A DNA stretch of 64,000 nucleotides from Methylotenera oryzisoli (GTDB lineage Bacteria; Pseudomonadota; Gammaproteobacteria; Burkholderiales; Methylophilaceae): NCBI GenBank assembly GCA_945907735.1, contig CAMDTL010000001.1, positions 119,481-183,480 of the forward strand, given 5' to 3'. Both the position numbers and the translations under genes were made by a program. Below the pieces are notes generated by a model that did not search any database, was not told where the DNA came from, and saw only the letters and a program-made list of their open reading frames with translations. Every line of letters begins with the position of its first letter. Position 1 is the first letter of the stretch. Of this stretch, positions 8,954 through 17,358 are shown in pieces.

Positions 8954-9568
8954 CTATTTTGCTGGAGCCGGCAGCAATTTTACGCTTTTAATGGTGATGG
9001 CTTTTACTGGCACATCGGCGTTTCTGCCTACAAAAGTGGTTTGTACTAAGCCGATCTTTTGTACGACTTCTAGCCCGCTGGTCACTTTGCCAAATACGCA
9101 GTAACCAATTAACTCTGGGTCTGGACTTGCATAATTTAAAAATTGGTTATCGGCCAAATTCACAAAAAATTGCGCAGTGGCCGAATCAGGATCGGCAGTG
9201 CGCGCCATGGCAATCGCGCCTAACTCGTTTAATAAGCCGTTGTTGGATTCACTTACAATGGGCGCTCGTGTGTTTTTTTCGGTTAGATCACGCTCGAAGC
9301 CGCCGCCTTGAATCATAAAACGGTTAATCACACGGTGAAAAATGGTGTTTTCATAAAAGCCATCTTTCACATATTGTAAAAAATTCGCTACGGTTTTGGG
9401 CGCTTTTTCTGGGTAAAGCGCCACAGTAAAATGGCCTTGCGAGGTTTCGAACACGACGCTCGGTGGCACGTTAGCAGGAGTGTTGGAAGCCGCGTGGATA
9501 TTGGTTGCTATGGCAGTTAATAGTACCAGTAAAAACGTTTTAAAGCTTTGCATTAATTTAAATTCCAT
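8954..9568 (-). CDS. ppiA: Periplasmic peptidyl-prolyl cis-trans isomerase (cyclophilin A type)
   Basis: A 204-residue cyclophilin with an N-terminal signal peptide (hydrophobic TFLLVLLTAIAT, probable cleavage after IHA), so it should fold proteins in the periplasm. The catalytic segments [15 protein letters not shown] and TAQFFVNLADN are intact. The ATG at 9566-9568 is used; a second in-frame ATG five codons later is equally possible. A copy of the dispersed motif (9485-9509) encodes the T-N-I-H-A end of the signal peptide, a place where sequence constraint is low. Confidence 0.93.
   Translation of the reverse strand: MEFKLMQSFKTFLLVLLTAIATNIHAASNTPANVPPSVVFETSQGHFTVALYPEKAPKTVANFLQYVKDGFYENTIFHRVINRFMIQGGGFERDLTEKNTRAPIVSESNNGLLNELGAIAMARTADPDSATAQFFVNLADNQFLNYASPDPELIGYCVFGKVTSGLEVVQKIGLVQTTFVGRNADVPVKAITIKSVKLLPAPAK
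9485..9509 (+). repeat. Dispersed 25-bp motif, copy 3 (in ppiA)
   Basis: Core CCGCGTGGATATTGG, right arm one base short. Encodes T-N-I-H-A at the signal peptide end. Confidence 0.55.
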
Positions 9569-9597
9569 GAGGTGAAAAAATTAGGGATAATTGCTGT

Positions 9598-9780
9598 TTA
9601 GCCAGTACCTTCGTCAATGATTTTCCAGCTATTGTGTTCATTAACCCAGTATTGGCGTTTGCGCATTTTATTTTGCAAACTAGGGCTTGTAAAATCCTGT
9701 TCAAAATTCACCACCGCCATCACCATAAAAAACTTTTTTAGAGTAGTGGCTTAAATACGCCTCAATAGTTGAATTAACTT
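9598..9780 (-). pseudogene. Decayed C-terminal fragment of an NTF2-like/Cds6-type domain gene
   Basis: On the minus strand a frame reads STIEAYLSHYSKK, then after a shift of frame continues VVNFEQDFTSPSLQNKMR and RQYWVNEHNSWKIIDEG before a stop at 9598-9600. This is the pattern of the C-terminal NTF2-like (Cds6/SnoaL-like) domain found at the end of some TPR and L,D-transpeptidase-associated proteins: an AY(L)xxYS helix, then a V-x-F-x-Q-x-(Y/F)-x-S strand and a WKI-x-x-E ending. The middle of the domain is missing and no start codon or upstream domain remains, so this is debris of a lost gene. The family match is from memory of the pattern. Confidence 0.5.
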
Positions 9781-9937
9781 TGGCAGCAAAAGGTTGCGAA
9801 TTATCATTATGCTATACTCAAGCCAGTTAATAAAAAAGCTATTCTATCAATTGCTTAACTAACAGCCAATAGCCGATTTGGCAATAAATCACAATTTTTA
9901 TCTGTTTTGGCTGTATTAACTCAACTATAATTTGCAA
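9781..9937. other. Intergenic region upstream of cysS
   Basis: This stretch, together with the gene remnant before it, separates ppiA from cysS (about 370 bases without an intact gene). It is AT-rich and I see no ORF or RNA gene in it. The sequence TATAAT at 9925-9930 is a good -10 element, but it ends only seven bases before the cysS ATG and has only a weak -35 candidate. Confidence 0.5.
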
Positions 9938-11323
9938 ATGTTAAAAATTTACAACTCCCTAAGCCGCAACAAGCAAACATTTACTCCGATAGAAGCCAAC
10001 AAAGTCCGCATGTATGTGTGCGGCATGACGGTGTATGACTTTTGTCATCTTGGCCATGCGCGGGTGATGGTGGTGTTCGATATGGTGTCGCGCTGGTTTC
10101 GCAGCAGTGGTTATGACGTTACTTATGTTAGAAACATTACTGATATTGATGACAAAATTATTAAACGCGCCAATGAGAATGGTGAAACCATTGATGTGCT
10201 AACGCAGCGTTTTATTGATGCTATGGATGAAGATTTTGCCAAGTTGGGTGTTGAATCGCCTGCTTTTCAGCCAAGAGCTACACAACACATTGATGGCATG
10301 ATTGCGATGATTTCAGCGCTCATCGAAAAAGGCCACGCGTATCAAGCGACCAATGGCGACGTGTTTTACAGCGTGCGCAGCTTTGCCAATTACGGCAAAC
10401 TTTCTGGCAAAAGTTTAGACGATTTACGCGCCGGTGAGCGGGTAGAAGTGGATACATTTAAAAAAGACGCCATGGATTTTGTGTTATGGAAATCCGTCAA
10501 ACCCAATGAGCCGAATTGGGATTCGCCTTGGGGCAAAGGCCGCCCAGGCTGGCATATTGAATGCTCGGTGATGAGTGCACATCATTTAGGCGCGCATTTC
10601 GATATTCATGGTGGTGGGCAAGATTTACAGTTTCCGCATCACGAGAACGAAATTGCGCAAAGTGAAGCAACGCACAGCTGCCAAATGGCCAACACGTGGA
10701 TGCACAATGGCTTTGTACGGGTGGATGATGAAAAAATGTCGAAATCGCTCGGCAATTTTTTTACCATTCGTGAAGTGTTAAAAAAATACGATGCCGAAGT
10801 GGTGCGCTTTTTTATTCTGCGTGCGCATTATCGCAGCCCGCTTAACTATTCTGATGTGCATTTGGATGATGCCAAGGCATCGTTGACACGCCTATATACT
10901 GCCTTGCGTGGACACAAAGTAAGTGCTAACACGATTGGCTGGAACGAGCCTTACGCCGCGCGCTTTAAAGCGGCGATGGACGATGATTTCAACACGCCGG
11001 AAGCGGTGGCAGTGTTGTTTGATTTGGCGAATGAAGTGAATAAAACTCAATCGATGGCAGTAGCGAGTTTGCTAAAGAGCTTGGGTGCGGTGGTCGGATT
11101 GTTGCAGCGCAACGCAGATGAGTTTTTACAAGGCATTCAACCAACAAGCGACCTTTCCAAGCTGCCAGCAGATGATGTTTTGATACAAGATAAAATTGTA
11201 GAAAGATTAATAGCTAAGGATGCTAAGAACTTTGCCGAGGCTGACCATATTCGTAAAGAGTTGGCAGATGCTGGCATCATTTTAGAAGACACACCACAAG
11301 GCACGACTTGGCGTCGCGCCTAA
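9938..11323 (+). CDS. cysS: Cysteinyl-tRNA synthetase
   Basis: A 461-residue class I aminoacyl-tRNA synthetase that charges tRNA-Cys. The zinc ligand Cys28 lies in [10 protein letters not shown], the HIGH-type motif is HLGH (residues 37-40), the second zinc-binding region includes WHIECSVMS and [11 protein letters not shown], and the KMSKS loop is intact near residue 265. I chose the ATG at 9938 because the family starts L-(K/R)-I-Y-N-(S/T)-L; the longer frame would use a TTG two codons earlier. A perfect TATAAT lies seven bases upstream and no Shine-Dalgarno is visible, so the mRNA could be leaderless or start further upstream. Confidence 0.96.
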   Translation: MLKIYNSLSRNKQTFTPIEANKVRMYVCGMTVYDFCHLGHARVMVVFDMVSRWFRSSGYDVTYVRNITDIDDKIIKRANENGETIDVLTQRFIDAMDEDFAKLGVESPAFQPRATQHIDGMIAMISALIEKGHAYQATNGDVFYSVRSFANYGKLSGKSLDDLRAGERVEVDTFKKDAMDFVLWKSVKPNEPNWDSPWGKGRPGWHIECSVMSAHHLGAHFDIHGGGQDLQFPHHENEIAQSEATHSCQMANTWMHNGFVRVDDEKMSKSLGNFFTIREVLKKYDAEVVRFFILRAHYRSPLNYSDVHLDDAKASLTRLYTALRGHKVSANTIGWNEPYAARFKAAMDDDFNTPEAVAVLFDLANEVNKTQSMAVASLLKSLGAVVGLLQRNADEFLQGIQPTSDLSKLPADDVLIQDKIVERLIAKDAKNFAEADHIRKELADAGIILEDTPQGTTWRRA

Positions 11324-11340
11324 GTAAAATTACCTTAAAT

Positions 11341-11414
11341 CGTCATTCTCGCGGTGGTGGAAATCTAGTTAAGGTTGTAAATTTCCTAGATTCCCGCTTA
11401 TGCGGGAGTGACGG
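11341..11414. repeat. dRS3-like inverted repeat downstream of cysS
   Basis: The outer arms CGTCATTCTCGCGG and CCCGCTTATGCGGGAGTGACGG and the inner arms AAATCTAG and CTAGATT make an imperfect palindrome of about 74 bp. The arm ATTCCCGC...GCGGGA resembles the dispersed dRS3-type repeats known from Neisseria and other betaproteobacteria. Related arms occur in this window at 34586-34612 and 47574-47601. It lies between cysS and argJ and could also act as a transcript-end hairpin. Confidence 0.7.
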
Positions 11415-11449
11415 ATAATATAAGCAAATCCATACGAAAGAGGAATGAC

Positions 11450-12676
11450 ATGCCAGTAAAACTCGCTGCCCCAGAAGCTGCGTCCCTATTGCCTGTTAGT
11501 GGCATCAAACTGGGTTTTGCCAAAGCCCATGTCCGTAAACTAGGCCGCAAAGATGTGTTGGTAATGACGCTGGCGGAAGGCAGCCGCGTGGCTGGCGTGT
11601 TTACCAAAAATAGGTTTTGCGCCGCGCCGGTCGTGCTTTGTAAAGAGTATCTGGCGGCGAAAAAAGGTATTCGCGCGCTGTTGGTGAACACTGGCTGCGC
11701 CAACGCAGGCACGGGTGAAGATGGTATAAATCGCGCCACGCAAAGCTGCGAAGCGTTAAGTAAGCTATTGAATATTCAGCCAAATCAAGTATTGCCATTT
11801 TCCACCGGTGTGATTTTGGAGCCGTTACCAGTAGACCGCGTGGTTGCTGGACTTCCAGCCGCTATCGAAAACCTGAAAGAAGACAACTGGTTGAACGCGG
11901 CCGAAGCGATTATGACGACGGACATTGTCGCCAAAGGCACGTCGCGACAGATTCAATTGGATGGAAAAACCGTGACGATTACTGGCATTAGTAAAGGCAG
12001 CGGCATGATACACCCTAACATGGCGACCATGCTGGGCTATATAGGCACCGATGCCGCCATTAGTCAAGCTGCGCTGGAAAATATCATTCAATACGCGGTC
12101 AATAAATCGTTTAATTGCATCACGGTGGATGGGGATACCAGCACTAACGATAGCTTGATTTTGATGGCAACAAATCTTGCTGGAAATTTTGAGATAACAG
12201 AAGATAGCCTAAATTTTTCGCATTTACGCGACATTTTAACAGAGGTTGCCATCGAACTGGCACAGGCCATCGTGCGTGATGGCGAAGGCGCGACTAAGTT
12301 TATGACAGTGACGGTAGAGGGTGGCAAAAACGCAGCGGAATGCCGCAAAGTGGCGTATGCCATCGCCCATTCGCCGTTGATTAAAACCGCATTTTTTGCT
12401 TCCGATCCCAATTTGGGGCGCATACTGGCAGCGGTAGGCTACGCAGGAATCGATGATTTAGATGTCGATAATCTTGAGTTGTATCTAGGCGATATTTTGG
12501 TAGCCGAAAAAGGTGGTCGCGCCGCCAGTTACCGCGAGGAACAAGGCGCGGAGATTATGCAAGCAAGTGATATTTTAGTGCGCGTGGTGTTGAATCGCGG
12601 CAGCGAACATACGACGATTTGGACTTGCGATTTTTCTTATGATTATGTGAAAATTAATGCCGACTATAGAAGTTAA
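11450..12676 (+). CDS. argJ: Bifunctional ornithine acetyltransferase / N-acetylglutamate synthase ArgJ
   Basis: A 408-residue member of the ArgJ family, which recycles the acetyl group in arginine synthesis. The autoproteolysis site is intact: [14 protein letters not shown], where cleavage before the Thr produces alpha and beta chains and makes that Thr the nucleophile. The oxyanion-hole region [10 protein letters not shown] is also present. I use the ATG at 11450, preceded by AAAGAGG; the frame is open to a GTG at 11408, but that extension runs into the repeat. The Nudix-ThiE gene follows 35 bases downstream. A monofunctional acetyltransferase role cannot be excluded from sequence. Confidence 0.95.
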   Translation: MPVKLAAPEAASLLPVSGIKLGFAKAHVRKLGRKDVLVMTLAEGSRVAGVFTKNRFCAAPVVLCKEYLAAKKGIRALLVNTGCANAGTGEDGINRATQSCEALSKLLNIQPNQVLPFSTGVILEPLPVDRVVAGLPAAIENLKEDNWLNAAEAIMTTDIVAKGTSRQIQLDGKTVTITGISKGSGMIHPNMATMLGYIGTDAAISQAALENIIQYAVNKSFNCITVDGDTSTNDSLILMATNLAGNFEITEDSLNFSHLRDILTEVAIELAQAIVRDGEGATKFMTVTVEGGKNAAECRKVAYAIAHSPLIKTAFFASDPNLGRILAAVGYAGIDDLDVDNLELYLGDILVAEKGGRAASYREEQGAEIMQASDILVRVVLNRGSEHTTIWTCDFSYDYVKINADYRS

Positions 12677-12711
12677 AAGCATCGCAGTCAAAGTTTGGAC
12701 CTTGGCTTGAT

Positions 12712-13680
12712 ATGGTAACGCAGGTTGCAGTTGCAATTTTGCAGCGCAAGAATGAAAGTGGGCAAACTGAATGCTTACTTGCAAGTCGTCCTGCAGGTAA
12801 AGGCTGGGCTGGCTGGTGGGAGTTTCCTGGTGGAAAAATTGAGGATGGCGAAAGCCCAGAGCACGCACTTTCGCGCGAGTTAAGAGAAGAGTTGGGTGTT
12901 AAGCCCACCATCATGCAGCAATGGTTAACGCGCCAATTTGCTTACCCAGCAACCAATGACTCAGCTGCCAAAACGGTCAATTTACATTTCTTTTTTGTGG
13001 ATGCGTGGGAAGGCGAATTGCGACCGTGCGAAGGCCAACAATTAAGTTGGCAGCACCCAGAAAATATCACCGTTACCCCTATTTTGCCAGCCAACGCACC
13101 CATTATGCAAGCGCTGGCACTGCCGCCTATTTATGTGATTAGCAATTTAGCAGAAATGGGCGAAGAGTTTTTTTTTGCAACGCTCAAAAACCAATTAGTA
13201 CGGGGTTTGCGGCTGATTCAAGTGCGTGAGAAACAGCTTGCAAAGGCCGCTTTCATGAAATTTTCGGCGCAAGTTATCGAGCTGGCCAGACAATATGACG
13301 CGAAAGTGCTGATTAGCGAAGATATTGCATTGGCGCGCGAATTGGGGGCAGATGGCGTACATTTGCCTAGCCAAGCATTATTAGCGCTTAAAACTAAACC
13401 TGCGGGCTTGATGGTGTCGGCATCCTGTCACAACCCAATAGAATTAAGGCATGCAGAGTATCTTAATGTAGATTTTGTGGTGCTGTCGCCAGTAAAATCA
13501 ACCATGAGCCACCCTGAGGCTGAGCCATTGGGCTGGCAAAAATTTGCAGAATTGGCGGAGAATATTACGTTGCCAATTTACGCGCTGGGCGGCATGGCGT
13601 TGAGTGATTTGCCGATTGCGCTGAGTTATGGCGCGCGTGGCATCGCCTGTCAGCGCAGTGTTGTAGCTGTGTCGCTTTAA
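12712..13680 (+). CDS. Nudix hydrolase fused to a thiamine-phosphate-synthase-like (TenI/ThiE) domain
   Basis: A 322-residue two-domain protein. Residues 1-130 form a MutT-type Nudix domain with an intact box: G(21)-REL-x2-EE-x-G in FPGGKIEDGESPEHALSREL followed by REELGV. Residues 135-322 match the ThiE/TenI barrel: IQVREK, LISEDIALARELGADGVHLP, SASCHN, VLSPVKST, and GGM near the end. In ThiE the phosphate and pyrimidine sites use similar segments, but several catalytic residues differ, so thiamine-phosphate synthesis is doubtful. The fusion is a known betaproteobacterial arrangement in which the first domain probably sanitises oxidised dNTPs. The 3' end overlaps the convergent PCu(A)C gene by four bases. 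Confidence 0.9.
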   Translation: MVTQVAVAILQRKNESGQTECLLASRPAGKGWAGWWEFPGGKIEDGESPEHALSRELREELGVKPTIMQQWLTRQFAYPATNDSAAKTVNLHFFFVDAWEGELRPCEGQQLSWQHPENITVTPILPANAPIMQALALPPIYVISNLAEMGEEFFFATLKNQLVRGLRLIQVREKQLAKAAFMKFSAQVIELARQYDAKVLISEDIALARELGADGVHLPSQALLALKTKPAGLMVSASCHNPIELRHAEYLNVDFVVLSPVKSTMSHPEAEPLGWQKFAELAENITLPIYALGGMALSDLPIALSYGARGIACQRSVVAVSL

Positions 13681-14141
13681 CTGGCAGGTTTGATTGGTAG
13701 GGTCACGTTTTGGTGCGTAATGTTGCCAGCTTGGTCTTTAAAGCATAGTTTAAAAGCTGCGTTTTCACCCGCTTTTAGCGGCGTTTTTAAATCAAACAAC
13801 ATCAAGTGAAGGCCTCCAGGCGCAAGTTTTTCGGGTTTGCCGGCTTTAAGTGACAATTCTTCTAACATACGCATTTTCATCACATTATTTTCTATGCGCA
13901 TGCTGTGAATTTCCACTGAGCTCGCAACAGATGTTTCCACATAAACCAAAGTACTGTCTTGCGGGCTGTTCAATGTCATGTAAGCCGCACCAACGCTCTG
14001 TCCTGGCGCGTTTTCGCGCACCCAACTATCGGTGATTTTTACCTCTGTTGCTAAGCTAGTTGCTACGCCTGTTTTTGGCTCGCAAGCCGCAAGAAAAGCA
14101 AGCAAAAATAAAACTTTAAAAATTTGCTTATACAATATCAT
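13677..14141 (-). CDS. Periplasmic PCu(A)C-type copper chaperone, lipoprotein
   Basis: A 154-residue protein with a lipoprotein signal ending LAFLAAC and a PCu(A)C domain. The copper-binding pattern H-x-M ... M-x-M ... H-x-M is present as [17 protein letters not shown] and GGLHLML. Members deliver Cu(I) to the CuA centre of cytochrome c oxidase. The start overlaps the end of yacG by 14 bases. Its place at the end of the pilD-coaE-zapD-yacG group is probably positional only. Confidence 0.9.
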   Translation of the reverse strand: MILYKQIFKVLFLLAFLAACEPKTGVATSLATEVKITDSWVRENAPGQSVGAAYMTLNSPQDSTLVYVETSVASSVEIHSMRIENNVMKMRMLEELSLKAGKPEKLAPGGLHLMLFDLKTPLKAGENAAFKLCFKDQAGNITHQNVTLPIKPAS

Positions 14142-14316
14142 CTAGATCCTCTATTGGCATATTGACAGGGATTTTATAATTTTCGTTCGCCCAATCGCCC
14201 AAGTCTATCATTTTGCAGCGCTCGCTACAAAATGGCCGAAAAGCGTTGCTGGCGCTATATTCAGATGGTTTTTTACAATTGGGGCATGTGACTAAGCGGG
14301 ATTTAACTGCTGACAT
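14128..14316 (-). CDS. yacG: DNA gyrase inhibitor YacG (zinc protein)
   Basis: A 62-residue zinc-binding protein with two cysteine pairs, CPNCKK at residues 11-16 and [16 protein letters not shown] from about residue 29, which is the diagnostic pattern of YacG. YacG binds GyrB and inhibits gyrase in E. coli. The length is typical. The order coaE, zapD, yacG is the usual neighbourhood in proteobacteria and supports the call. Confidence 0.94.
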   Translation of the reverse strand: MSAVKSRLVTCPNCKKPSEYSASNAFRPFCSERCKMIDLGDWANENYKIPVNMPIEDLDDIV

Positions 14317-14381
14317 TGCGCGCCTTGCTTAAAGACTTAAGGGCTATAGATTATACAAAATCCCATAGATTACACAAAGTG

Positions 14382-15140
14382 TTAAAGATTGCACAATATC
14401 ATGCTGAAATCGACTCTATGCGCGCACTGCTTAGGTTTTTGCACAAAATCTAAGGCAAAAAAGCGCAAGCTAATGGCGTATTTATTGGCGCTTACTTCGG
14501 GGAAACACGGACAATCGTCACTTAATTCAATTCTGATCATTTGCTCGGCTTTTGCGCCGCCTAACATATACTGAAAAAATCCATTGTCAACATGATGTTG
14601 AGTGGCAATGCTGCTACCACGCAAAATACGCAAGATGATTTTGACCGCTGCATCCATAGGCATTAAGCACGCAAGCCAAGCTTTAAAATTAGCCTGGCGT
14701 TGAGTTTGGCTTAGATTTAGCCAGTAGTAATATGAAGGTAAATCGAACTGGCACATGCCGCCAACAATGTGGCTACGCTGTTTGATGCTCATTAACCATT
14801 CGTTTTCGCGTAGCTGATACCCAAGTTTGCTGTGACTGCTACGTAGCGTAGTAGCGCAGGCATCAACTTCTTTAAGAATGCCGTCTAATGTTGTTTCCTC
14901 GATGCCTGGATTGCCGCGCAGGATTTGCAAGTTAAGCCGTTGGCGCTCAAGCTCGTGCACTAAATCACTTTTAAGGTCGGCGCGCTCGACAATATCTAAC
15001 AATTGCAATAATGTAACTAACGCGCTGTGATGGTTGTGCTGCTGCCCAGCCTTAACATTTAGCGAAATTATTTTAAACAAGTCCTCCAGCCGCAACAAAG
15101 TGCGAATGCGCTCGTTAAATGGAAATTCGTAGCTAGGCAT
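14382..15140 (-). CDS. zapD: Cell division protein ZapD
   Basis: A 252-residue protein of the ZapD (YacF) family, which bundles FtsZ filaments at the division ring. The N-terminus YEFPFNERIRTLLRLEDLF is strongly family-like. Later signatures are the LRGNPGI segment in the helical domain and the GGMCQFDLPSYYYWL stretch near residues 127-141. It is cytoplasmic, with no membrane segment. It lies between coaE and yacG on the same strand, as in many proteobacteria. Confidence 0.94.
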   Translation of the reverse strand: MPSYEFPFNERIRTLLRLEDLFKIISLNVKAGQQHNHHSALVTLLQLLDIVERADLKSDLVHELERQRLNLQILRGNPGIEETTLDGILKEVDACATTLRSSHSKLGYQLRENEWLMSIKQRSHIVGGMCQFDLPSYYYWLNLSQTQRQANFKAWLACLMPMDAAVKIILRILRGSSIATQHHVDNGFFQYMLGGAKAEQMIRIELSDDCPCFPEVSANKYAISLRFFALDFVQKPKQCAHRVDFSMILCNL

Positions 15141-15183
15141 GCCAATAGCAGTCTGTGTACTTATAATAATTTGCGGTGAATTA

Positions 15184-15798
15184 TCAGGTAGTTTTACTAA
15201 CTACGCAAGTATTAAGGTATTTTTGGTGAATTTCTAGAATTTTTTCACGCAATTTTTCAACATTTTCGTTGTTTTCAATCACGTCATGCGCCAGTAATAA
15301 TTGTGTTTTGCGTGGCGTTTGCGCGCGGATGATTTTTTTTATTTCAGAAGTGGATAATTGGCTACGTTGTTTAACACGTTCAATCTGCGTTTTTTCATCG
15401 CAATCAATGAGCAAAATTCGGTTAACATGCGGTGCATAGCGCGGGCTTTCAAACAGCAATGGAATCGCCAAAATTTGATAAGGCGCACTGGCATGTTGTT
15501 GCAATTGTTTTAATGCAGCATCATAAATTTCGGGGTGCAAAATGGCGTTTAATTTAGCACGCGCAGCAGCATCACTAAACACTAGCTGACGCATGGCAGC
15601 GCGGTTTAATGCGCCTTCAGGCGTAATAAAATCGCCACCAAAATTGGTTTTAATGTCTTTTAGTAATGGCTGATTCGCTGCGGTGAGTTGGTGTGAAATC
15701 GCATCCACATCAGTGACGGGCACGCCAAGCTCGGCAAATATGGTCGCAGCGGTTGATTTGCCGCTACCGATACCGCCCGTAAGTGCTATTACAAACAT
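15184..15798 (-). CDS. coaE: Dephospho-CoA kinase
   Basis: A 204-residue P-loop kinase that phosphorylates dephospho-CoA in the last step of CoA synthesis. The Walker A motif GGIGSGKST is at residues 8-16, VTDVDAISHQL follows near 31-41, and LIDCDEKTQIERVKQR is in the lid region. The frame is open 24 codons further upstream (into pilD), but the ATG at 15796-15798 is the family start, since MFVIALTGG begins the first strand. The order pilD-coaE-zapD-yacG is conserved. Confidence 0.95.
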   Translation of the reverse strand: MFVIALTGGIGSGKSTAATIFAELGVPVTDVDAISHQLTAANQPLLKDIKTNFGGDFITPEGALNRAAMRQLVFSDAAARAKLNAILHPEIYDAALKQLQQHASAPYQILAIPLLFESPRYAPHVNRILLIDCDEKTQIERVKQRSQLSTSEIKKIIRAQTPRKTQLLLAHDVIENNENVEKLREKILEIHQKYLNTCVVSKTT

Positions 15799-15817
15799 AG
15801 GTTGGCAACCATGTACA

Positions 15818-16702
15818 TTAGCTGCCCAAATAAAAACTAGCCAATTGTTGTCCGAAAAACAGCGCCGCAATGCCGCCTAAAGCCAAAAAAGGTCCGAAAG
15901 GAATCGCCGTGCCAGCAGTTTTTCCTTTAAACATGATCATGCCAATGCCAACAATCGCGCCAACGACAGAGCTGAGTAAAATTACCGCTGGCAGCAATTG
16001 CCAGCCAAACCAGGCGCCGATTGCGGCGAGTAGTTTAAAATCGCCATAACCCATACCTTCTTTGCCAGTGACGAGTTTGAATAGCCAATATACTGACCAC
16101 AAAGTAAGGTAACCAAAAATGGCGCCAAGTACTGCAGACTGCAAATCAGTAAATCCACCATTTAAATTAAACAGCAAGCCAAGCCACAACAAAGGGAAGG
16201 TAATGTCATCGGGCAATAATTGGGTATCGAGATCGATAAACGTAAGCGCGATGAGCGCGAATACAAAAACGCATGCAAATAAAGCGGAATGCGTATAGCC
16301 ATATTGGTAGGCCACTGTCCCAATAAGCGCACCAGTTAATGCTTCCACCAGTGGGTAGCGTATGCCTATTGGGGCTTTGCAGGCTTTGCATTTTCTGCCC
16401 AGAATTAAGTAACTTAGGATAGGAATGTTCTCCAAAGCGCTTATTTGGTGTCCGCAACTTGGGCAGACCGAGCGCGGCGTGATGAGGCTGTATTTGGCTT
16501 GTGTTTTATATTCTGTAGCGGCTTCCTTGCTTTGTAGCTCCAAACAATTCGCGTGCCATTCGCATTCCATCATTTTGGGCAAGCGGTGAATCACCACATT
16601 GAGAAAACTGCCCACCACGAGACCAAAGATGACCGAAAGCGTCACAAAAAAAGTGGGCTCTGCGCCTAATAAATCTGATAATGGCATTAAAAAATCAAAC
16701 AT
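15818..16702 (-). CDS. pilD: Type IV prepilin peptidase / N-methyltransferase
   Basis: A 294-residue polytopic membrane protease that cleaves and N-methylates type IV pilins and pseudopilins. The cytoplasmic zinc-type cysteines are present as CPSCGH and CKACKAP (about residues 92-125). The catalytic aspartates are in FIDLDTQLLPDD and GYGDFKLLAAIG. About eight hydrophobic segments follow the GxFLNVVIHRLP signature at the N-terminus. PilD is needed for type IV pili and hence for natural transformation; comF lies about 30 kb away. Confidence 0.96.
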   Translation of the reverse strand: MFDFLMPLSDLLGAEPTFFVTLSVIFGLVVGSFLNVVIHRLPKMMECEWHANCLELQSKEAATEYKTQAKYSLITPRSVCPSCGHQISALENIPILSYLILGRKCKACKAPIGIRYPLVEALTGALIGTVAYQYGYTHSALFACVFVFALIALTFIDLDTQLLPDDITFPLLWLGLLFNLNGGFTDLQSAVLGAIFGYLTLWSVYWLFKLVTGKEGMGYGDFKLLAAIGAWFGWQLLPAVILLSSVVGAIVGIGMIMFKGKTAGTAIPFGPFLALGGIAALFFGQQLASFYLGS

Positions 16703-16859
16703 AACTTAGCTCCAAAAAGGCCTAAAAGTTGTTGTAAATTAAGCATATCATGGCATCGTTAATAAAGGCATGCAACTTTGTAGCTAAATGTGGTGTGAAT
16801 GTTGCTTGAAAAAGCTTATGGTGTCACCATATTAATGGTGAACTATTAAAAGGATTAAA

Positions 16860-17264
16860 ATGACTGACCGTGACATGATAGATGACGAGCCATTGCTATT
16901 TAACTCAACTGAAGTTGTGTTAAATAATATTAGCCATCCCGCTTGGGATGAGCCGATTATTTGCCGCGTAGAGGTTGATTTACCAAGCTGGCTTTCACAG
17001 CTGGCGGGTGGTAATCATTGGGAAGTGTATGGCGAGGCTGAAGAAGAAAACTGCATTAGCTTTGTGATGAGAGAGAATAGTAAAGCGCAAGCGGTTAAAG
17101 CGACTCCAAAGTTGGCTGAGGTGACGCTGTATCACAATGGTTACGCGGTGGTGGATGTAGAAGGCAAGGCCTTGTTTGATGGCAGTCTAACCAATGGCAC
17201 CAGCGATTGGGCGCATTTAAGTTATTTTCATGCCGAGAGCGGCGAGCCCATCACCTTGAATTGA
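16860..17264 (+). CDS. Conserved-looking hypothetical protein, 134 residues
   Basis: I do not recognise this protein. It is soluble and acidic with no signal peptide or membrane segment. It contains the segments WLSQLAGG, HWEVYGEAEEENCISFVMREN and VTLYHNGYAVVDVEGKALFDG, which look like alternating beta strands of a small beta-rich fold. The start ATG has AAAAGGA about six bases upstream (AAAAGGATTAAAATG). It stands alone on the plus strand between two minus-strand groups. Codon use resembles the neighbours, so I consider it a real lineage-specific gene. Confidence 0.75.
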   Translation: MTDRDMIDDEPLLFNSTEVVLNNISHPAWDEPIICRVEVDLPSWLSQLAGGNHWEVYGEAEEENCISFVMRENSKAQAVKATPKLAEVTLYHNGYAVVDVEGKALFDGSLTNGTSDWAHLSYFHAESGEPITLN

Positions 17265-17305
17265 TATTGATTGCAGTGACTTAAACTATTTTAAAAGTCC
17301 GCGCT

Positions 17306-17330
17306 GAAATCCCTGTGGATATTGGCCTGC
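17306..17330 (+). repeat. Dispersed 25-bp motif, copy 4 (intergenic)
   Basis: Core CCCTGTGGATATTGG with right arm CCTGC, 19 of 25. It lies between the stops of the 16860-17264 gene and ispB, the only non-coding copy found. Confidence 0.6.
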
Positions 17331-17358
17331 ATGGCATCTGTATTTTAGCGTTTATAAA

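Noticed and set aside
9598..9780. An intact small gene between ppiA and cysS
   Set aside because: The readable parts lie in two different frames and the frame with the C-terminal part lacks the start of the domain.
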